Below are positions 4,465-8,526 of a DNA stretch of 8,526 bases, piece after piece (position 1 is the first letter of the stretch; each line of letters begins with the position of its first letter). A model generated the notes under the pieces. It did no database searches, was not told the DNA's origin, and saw nothing but the letters and a program-made list of their open reading frames with translations. The DNA lies in NCBI GenBank assembly GCA_028276215.1, contig JAPYWT010000087.1:1-8526 (forward strand), written 5' to 3'. The translations under genes and the position numbers were made by a program. The stretch is from Thermoflexus sp. (lineage in GTDB: Bacteria; Chloroflexota; Anaerolineae; B4-G1; DUEL01).

Positions 4465-6069
4465 TCAATCGGTGTGAATCACGTCCGGCACGGAGTCCAG
4501 CGGCACCACCTGGCGCTCTTTCTCCGCGCGCGCTTTGACCTCCACCCCGCCGGCCTCCAGGCTCCGGCGGCTCACGGTCAGCCGGACCGGACAGCCGATG
4601 AGGTCAGCGTCGGCGAATTTGACCCCGGCGCTCTCGTCCCGGTCGTCGCAGAGGACGGGGACCGTCAGCCGTCGGCAGACCTCGTCCGCTGCCTCCCGCA
4701 CGGCCTCCTCCTTCCCCAGCACGACCAGATGGACGTCAAAGGGGGCCAGGGCCGGGGGCCAGACGAAGCCGAAGTCGTCCCGGCAGGTCTCGGCGACGGC
4801 GGCGACCCAGCCCTCCAGTTCGGCCTGGACTCCGCCCACGGCCACCGGGCGGAGCGCGCCGTCGGGGTCGGCGTAGAGGTGGGGTTCAGCGGCGGGGTCG
4901 GCCCACCAGGAGACCAGCGCGGCTCCCGGCACCGCCTCCAGCGGCGCGCCGCAGTGGGGGCAGGGGTGCCCGGGACGGGCCTGCGCCACGTCGTCCAGCA
5001 GGGTGACGGCGAAATCGCGCGGGTAATTGACGCCGGTCAGGTGGTACCCCTCCCGGTTGGCCCCGGCGACGAAGTTGGCCCCGGCCCGGATGGAACGGTC
5101 GCCGATGACCAGTACTCCCTCTCCGTCCCGCGTCGGGCGGACTCGCAGGCCCACGGGGGAGGCGTACCCGGGCACCGCGCCGACCGCGCGGATCTCCGCC
5201 TCCGTCGCCGGGCGCAGGTCGGATACCCCTACCAGACGGCCCAGTTTCGCCTCGTTCACCTCCAGGTCGCCCCGGATGACGACGAAGATGACCTCCCCCT
5301 GTCCCTCCGGCCCCGTCGCGTAGAAGACGGCCTTCAGGGTCTGCGCGGTGGGGACGCCCACGTAGGCGGCGACGTCGGCGATGGTGGCGCAGTTGGGGGT
5401 GGCGACCGGGCGGACGTCCTCCAGGGGCACCGGTTCCCCGACCGGCAGGGAGAACCGGGCCGCCCCGGCGGTGGCGGTGTACCCGCAGGCCGGGCAGCGG
5501 AGCGCCTCCGCTTCGCCGGACGGGTGGGGGAAGAGCACCGCCGCGCCGTCCAGCGTCTCCGCCGGGAGCAGGTCCAGGCCGGTGCGGGCGAACTCCTCCC
5601 GGATGGCCTCCAGGGCTTCCCGGCAGAGTGCGTCGCGGGCATCGGGGTCGGCGTGGAGGACGACGGCCCGGAGCAATTCCCGCTCCCGCCAGCGCCAGAG
5701 GCCCCAGGGCGGGTCCGCCGTTTGGCGCCGGAACCCGTAGAGGAGGCGCGGGAGGTCGCGGTGGGAGGCGACGTGGCGGGGGATGAGCGCCCGTATCGCC
5801 TTCTCCTCGGGGACGGAGACGGGGAGGCTGAGCGCCTGCCCGCCCAGCCCCTCCAGCGCGGCCGCAAGGCGAGCGCGGGCCTTCGCCAGGACGCGTGTGC
5901 CCAGGGGCAGCCAGGCGTAGCGCCCCGACTCCACGGGGGCCAGGAGCGCCGCGCGGACCGCCAACCCCAGTCCGGGGGTCACCGCCTCCGCCGGGGGTTC
6001 CCGGAGGGTGCGGCCGAAGAGGCGGGAGGCCGGAAAGCAGAAAGAGGATGGGAATGGTTTGGAAGACAT
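4465..6069 (-). CDS. proS: Bacterial-type prolyl-tRNA synthetase homologue with degenerate catalytic core, intact editing and anticodon domains
   Basis: The product is 534 residues, against roughly 565-600 for bacterial ProRS. The N-terminus is typical (LFGRTLREPPAEA, YAWLPLGTRVL), but after SLPVSVPE (81-88) most of the motif 1 region (W-SGR, L-PT-EE) is missing. Motif 2, normally TKFRDE followed by RFG-LR-REFxMKDAYSF, reads QTADPPWGLWRWRERELLRAV, and GSxSHEF is lost (AAVLFPHPSGE). Zinc-ribbon-like CPAC (192-195) and CPHC (370-373) remain. The INS editing domain (~223-352) looks complete: TLKAVFY with K246 at the position of E. coli K279, RGDLEVNEAKL, and FVAGAN through YPRDF. Motif 3 (GCYGIGVSR) is replaced by VGGVQAELEG. 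The anticodon-binding domain (~441-530; LAPFDVHLVV, DDRDESAGVKFADADLIG) is intact. Prolyl activation therefore looks lost, while hydrolysis of mischarged tRNA-Pro remains plausible. ATG 6069 starts 15 bases after vapC, with a weak GAGAAG overlapping the vapC stop. The symbol is by homology only. Confidence 0.85.
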   Translation of the reverse strand: MSSKPFPSSFCFPASRLFGRTLREPPAEAVTPGLGLAVRAALLAPVESGRYAWLPLGTRVLAKARARLAAALEGLGGQALSLPVSVPEEKAIRALIPRHVASHRDLPRLLYGFRRQTADPPWGLWRWRERELLRAVVLHADPDARDALCREALEAIREEFARTGLDLLPAETLDGAAVLFPHPSGEAEALRCPACGYTATAGAARFSLPVGEPVPLEDVRPVATPNCATIADVAAYVGVPTAQTLKAVFYATGPEGQGEVIFVVIRGDLEVNEAKLGRLVGVSDLRPATEAEIRAVGAVPGYASPVGLRVRPTRDGEGVLVIGDRSIRAGANFVAGANREGYHLTGVNYPRDFAVTLLDDVAQARPGHPCPHCGAPLEAVPGAALVSWWADPAAEPHLYADPDGALRPVAVGGVQAELEGWVAAVAETCRDDFGFVWPPALAPFDVHLVVLGKEEAVREAADEVCRRLTVPVLCDDRDESAGVKFADADLIGCPVRLTVSRRSLEAGGVEVKARAEKERQVVPLDSVPDVIHTD

Positions 6070-6084
6070 TCGTGTTGCGCTTCT

Positions 6085-6573
6085 CTATCGGGTTTCGGCT
6101 GCCAGTAAATCTCGTGCTTCCGGAAGGGTGACGATCCTCACACCAGCAGTTGTGGCATACTGGCGCACCCGATCAGCCAGGAGGTGATGGTCATCAGTAA
6201 CCAGCCACCGGGCTCCCAGGTATATGGCAGTTGCCAGATGGAGAGCGTCGGCCGCATAAAGGCCCAGGGCAATCTCCGCGTTTTTGGTCAACGTTTTGAC
6301 TTCACTGACCGGTATCTCTAAAAGTGCACCGCTCTGGAAAAGAGATTCCAGTGCGTTGTAGGCCGCATAGATGTCATCGTCCAGGATGGCGCCTTCAGGA
6401 AGTTCCTGCTGAGCCCGTTTCAGACCTCGTACCACTTCCAAACTGAGCCACTCGCTGGCAGCGGCTTCTATCCGGAAGGCACCGATTTGTTCCAGGAGCC
6501 ACTGTGCCTCAGCCGCGAAGCGCTCTTGGGGTTTAAACCATTTGACAACCACCGAGGCGTCCAGGACAATCAT
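6085..6573 (-). CDS. vapC: PIN-domain ribonuclease toxin (VapC type)
   Basis: The product is 162 residues. VapC toxins are Mg2+-dependent endoribonucleases that typically cut tRNA or rRNA and stop translation. The PIN acidic residues are visible: D5 in MIVLDASVVVKW, E46 in LSLEVVRG, D109 in YAADALHLATA, and D127/D128 in WLVTDDHHLL. The segment after (VRQYATTAGVRIVTLPEA) also fits. It is slightly longer than the 130-140 residues usual for VapC. ATG 6573 overlaps the antitoxin stop by 4 bases (ATGA), the classic toxin-antitoxin arrangement, so translation is coupled to the antitoxin. The next gene on the same strand, the ProRS-like gene, begins 15 bases after its stop. The RNA target cannot be read from sequence. 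Confidence 0.88.
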   Translation of the reverse strand: MIVLDASVVVKWFKPQERFAAEAQWLLEQIGAFRIEAAASEWLSLEVVRGLKRAQQELPEGAILDDDIYAAYNALESLFQSGALLEIPVSEVKTLTKNAEIALGLYAADALHLATAIYLGARWLVTDDHHLLADRVRQYATTAGVRIVTLPEARDLLAAETR

Positions 6574-6869
6574 CCTTCCTCCTGGTGGGAAGCCACTACG
6601 GACTGAGTGAGGTCAGCAAGCCAACCGGATAGTTTATGGCGAATGGCCTGAATTTCTGCCAGCGCGTGGGCAGCGTGTTCCTGCTGATCCAAGGAGGCCT
6701 CTCCAGCCCGAAAGGGCCCTGGCCGGAAAAACCTGGCTTCTTCCAGTGGCACCAACTGAGCCACCGGTTTTCCCCGATATGTAATGATGTAACGGGCCGC
6801 TCGCGCGCGTACAGACTGCACAACCTCAGCAGTCCTGGTTCTCAACTCTTGGACACTGATCTCGGTCAT
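6570..6869 (-). CDS. Phd/YefM-type antitoxin partner of the PIN toxin
   Basis: The product is 99 residues. The N-terminal half carries the Phd/YefM pattern: ISVQELRTRTAEVVQSV, then RYIITYRGKPVAQLVPLEEA (about residues 4-45), which forms the DNA-binding dimer. The C-terminal half (about 50-99), predicted helical and charged, should wrap and block the toxin active site. ATG 6869 has GAGGA about 8 bases upstream, and a consensus promoter lies 40 bases before the start. In this family the antitoxin, alone or with the toxin, represses its own promoter; no obvious operator palindrome is seen within the -10/-35 interval. The pair can stabilise a locus or act as a stress switch. Confidence 0.87.
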   Translation of the reverse strand: MTEISVQELRTRTAEVVQSVRARAARYIITYRGKPVAQLVPLEEARFFRPGPFRAGEASLDQQEHAAHALAEIQAIRHKLSGWLADLTQSVVASHQEEG

Positions 6870-6908
6870 CGCTCTTTCCTCGTTATCAGGGCGGTTTTTC
6901 CTGGGGGC

Positions 6909-6937
6909 ATTATAGCAGGTTCAGAGAGGGGCGTCAA
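6909..6937 (-). promoter_or_regulatory. Near-consensus sigma70 promoter of the toxin-antitoxin operon
   Basis: On the - strand, -35 TTGACG (6937-6932), 17-base spacer, -10 TATAAT (6914-6909). Initiation near 6902 would give a leader of about 33 bases with the antitoxin Shine-Dalgarno. The same transcript could continue through vapC into the ProRS-like gene, since no terminator is seen between them. Confidence 0.8.
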
Positions 6938-6947
6938 GAGCTTTTCC

Positions 6948-7047
6948 GCCCGACGCTAAAGCGTCGGGCTTATGTTGCAAAGCCCCTTCGGGGCTCAAAA
7001 CAGCCCGCAGGGCTTTGCTGAATCAGCCCGACGGTTCACCGTCGGGC
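6948..7047. repeat. Cluster of palindromes between mutS and the toxin-antitoxin promoter
   Basis: Two related outer palindromes, GCCCGACGC-TAAA-GCGTCGGGC (6948-6969) and GCCCGACGG-TTCA-CCGTCGGGC (7026-7047), flank two inner hairpins, AGCCCC-TTC-GGGGCT (6981-6995) and AGCCC-GCA-GGGCT (7002-7014). The inner pair can alternatively close as one larger structure through GCAAAGCCC (6977-6985) and GGGCTTTGC (7010-7018). The right palindrome supplies the last codons and the stop of mutS. The whole could terminate mutS transcription, but no strong T tract follows; it also looks like a dispersed REP-like element. Confidence 0.7.
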
Positions 7048-8526
7048 AAAGTGGTTCTGTCGCCCGCGGCGCGGTTGTCCGGACTCCCGGCCGACCTTCT
7101 GCTGCAACTCGTAGAGTTTGTTGATGGCCTCCAGCGGGGTCATCTGGGCAATATCCAGTTTGCGGAGTTCCTCCACCACCGGGTGCTCGTCGGCGAAGAG
7201 GACGGGCTGGTAGGGACGGGGGGCCGGGGTGCCGGGGCGGAACTTGCCGCTCTCCAGTCCCTCCAGCAGTTCCTGCGCCCGCTGGATGACCGGTCGGGGG
7301 ACGCCCGCCAGTTGGGCCACGTGAATCCCGTAGGACCGGTCCGCACCGCCGGGGACGACTTTGTGCAGGAAGACGACCTGTCCTCCCTCCTCCGCCACCG
7401 CCAGGTTGACGTTCCGCACGCCGGGGAGCCGGTCCGCCAGTTCTATCAGTTCGTGGTAATGGGTGGCGAAAAGGGTGCGCGCCCGCCGCTGAGGGTGGTT
7501 GTGCAGGTACTCCACCACCGCCCAGGCGATGGAGATGCCGTCGTAGGTGCTGGTGCCCCGTCCGATCTCGTCCAGGATGAGCAGGCTGCGAGGAGTGGCG
7601 TTGTTGAGAATGTTCGCCGTCTCCACCATCTCCACCATAAAGGTGGACTGGCCCGACGCCACCTCATCCTGCGCACCGATGCGGGTGAAAATCCGGTCCA
7701 CGATGCCGATGCGGGCCCGCTCCGCGGGGACGAAACTCCCCATCTGGGCCATCAGGACGATCAGGGCGTTCTGGCGGATATATACCGATTTACCGGCCAT
7801 ATTCGGGCCGGTGATGATGAGGATGCGGGTCTCCTCGTCCAGGTGGAGGTCGTTGGGGACGAAGGGCTCGGAGAGGGTCTGCTCCACGATGGGGTGGCGT
7901 CCCCCGACGATCTCCAGGACGTTCTCGTCGGTCAGTTCGGGGCGAACGTAGCGGTTGCGGACGGCGACCTCCGCCAGTGCGACGGCCACGTCCAGTTGGG
8001 CCACGGCCCGGGCCGTCGCCAGGAGCGCCGGGGCGCGCGCGGCGATGCGGGCACAGACCTCCCGGAAAATACGCGTCTCCACCTCCACCTGCCGCTCCTC
8101 GGCGTTCAGGATGAGCGCCTCCATCTCCTTCAGTTCGGGGGTGATGAACCGCTCCGCGTTGACCAGCGTCTGCTTGCGGATGTAGTCGGCGGGGACGGCG
8201 TGAAGGTTGGCTTTGGTGACCTCAATGTAGTAGCCGAAGACTTTGTTGTAGCCGACCTTCAGGTTTTTGATGCCGGTCCGCTCCTGTTCCCGCCGTTCCA
8301 GGGAGGCCAGCCACTCTTTGGCCTCCCGGACGGAGCGGAGCAGGCCGTCCAGTTCTTCGGAGAAACCGGGGCGGATGACGCCGCCAGCGGAGAGGGACGC
8401 CGGAGGGTCGTCCACGATGGCGCGGGCGATGAGGTCGGCGACGTCGGGGCAGGGGTCCAGCCTCACCCCCACCCCCGCCGCCTCCGGCGGCTCCCCCCTC
8501 CCCCTCTCCCGCCGGGCGGGAGAGGG
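7036..8526 (-). CDS. mutS: DNA mismatch repair protein MutS, C-terminal part (5' end outside window)
   Basis: Open from the right edge to TGA 7038-7036, about 496 residues covering the clamp/lever part and the ATPase of MutS, which recognises mismatches and recruits MutL. Family blocks in order are DLIARAIVDDPP, GVIRPGFSEELD, TGIKNLKVGYNKVFGYYIEV, QTLVNAERFITPELKE, GGRHPIVEQ, Walker A GPNMAGKS (about 7787-7810), QSTFMVEMVETANIL, Walker B with signature LILDEIGRGTSTYDG (about 7530-7575), FATHYHEL and YGIHVAQLAGVPRPVI. The ATPase residues look intact. Two oddities stand out. The first about 20 residues at the window edge (PSPARRERG...GVGVR) are encoded by a GC-rich palindromic sequence in place of expected MutS helix. 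The final ARR-stop lies in a second palindrome. A GTG at 8472 is in frame, but it is an internal codon and not the true start. Confidence 0.93.
   Translation of the reverse strand, partial: PSPARRERGRGEPPEAAGVGVRLDPCPDVADLIARAIVDDPPASLSAGGVIRPGFSEELDGLLRSVREAKEWLASLERREQERTGIKNLKVGYNKVFGYYIEVTKANLHAVPADYIRKQTLVNAERFITPELKEMEALILNAEERQVEVETRIFREVCARIAARAPALLATARAVAQLDVAVALAEVAVRNRYVRPELTDENVLEIVGGRHPIVEQTLSEPFVPNDLHLDEETRILIITGPNMAGKSVYIRQNALIVLMAQMGSFVPAERARIGIVDRIFTRIGAQDEVASGQSTFMVEMVETANILNNATPRSLLILDEIGRGTSTYDGISIAWAVVEYLHNHPQRRARTLFATHYHELIELADRLPGVRNVNLAVAEEGGQVVFLHKVVPGGADRSYGIHVAQLAGVPRPVIQRAQELLEGLESGKFRPGTPAPRPYQPVLFADEHPVVEELRKLDIAQMTPLEAINKLYELQQKVGRESGQPRRGRQNHFARR
8461..8526. 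repeat. GC-rich palindromic repeat inserted in frame within mutS (extends beyond the window)
   Basis: The last 66 bases are built of C/G-rich runs. They include a perfect 12-bp-arm palindrome (8502-8513 with 8515-8526, CCCTCTCCCGCC and its complement) and a small CCGCC-TCC-GGCGG hairpin (about 8478-8490). Composition changes abruptly to ordinary MutS coding sequence at about 8460. The mutS frame stays open through it. It resembles CCCTCTCCC-type intergenic palindromes known from other genomes (from memory). Confidence 0.65.

Noticed and set aside
4465..6069. Ordinary functional ProRS, or one broken by frameshifts
   Set aside because: The missing class II signatures are not found in the other two frames of the same strand, and the frame is uninterrupted, so the degeneration appears real and not due to sequencing shifts.
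4474..6108. Long + strand open frame of 544 codons
   Set aside because: It is antisense to the ProRS-like gene. Composition is Arg/Gly/Asp/Gln-rich without any fold or motif, as expected for a mirror frame of GC-rich coding DNA.
8470..8472. GTG 8472 as the true start of mutS
   Set aside because: The frame stays open to the window edge, and MutS needs several hundred more N-terminal residues, so this is an internal valine codon.

Overview
This GC-rich window encodes ordinary bacterial housekeeping proteins. The ybeY–dgkA pair, a DUF6125-type protein, and intergenic regions full of short palindromes and 9-base-period repeats suggest a Chloroflexota (Anaerolineae-like) or similar environmental, perhaps thermophilic, bacterium. 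That assignment is inference, because no rRNA or lineage marker is present.

Layout. The left part is read on the + strand: the C-terminal end of an unrecognised membrane protein (1-242), a 32-codon small ORF with a near-perfect Shine-Dalgarno (318-416), ybeY (404-865, endoribonuclease), dgkA (862-1248, lipid/undecaprenol kinase, ATGA overlap with ybeY), a repeat-filled gap carrying an 84-bp tandem duplication, and a Cys-rich DUF6125-like protein (1442-1987). A 15-bp palindromic terminator (1996-2031) separates these from genes converging on the - strand. Read in their own direction those are mutS (8526 to 7036, incomplete), a palindrome cluster, a vapB-vapC type toxin-antitoxin pair (6869 to 6085) behind a textbook sigma70 promoter, a prolyl-tRNA synthetase homologue (6069 to 4465), a highly structured 168-base leader, kimA (4296 to 2455, potassium/proton symporter of the APC superfamily), and trxA (2369 to 2052) with its own TTGACA-N17-GATAAT promoter. 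No gene-free stretch exceeds 300 bases. The gaps of 160-195 bases are at 243-403 (small ORF), 1249-1441 (repeats), 4297-4464 (hairpins) and 6870-7035 (promoter and palindromes).

The most interesting object is the prolyl-tRNA synthetase homologue. Its tRNA-editing (INS/YbaK-like) domain and anticodon-binding domain look intact. Its class II catalytic core is eroded: the motif 1 region is largely deleted, the motif 2 Arg/Glu are replaced, and motif 3 (GxYGIGVSR in the family) is unrecognisable. It reads as a synthetase turned into an anticodon-reading, probable trans-editing protein, sitting 15 bases behind a PIN-domain toxin gene. Other points to recheck are an in-frame GC-rich palindromic insertion in mutS, a kimA leader with two mutually exclusive folds and no Shine-Dalgarno, and a YbeY in which the third zinc-ligand His is Asp.
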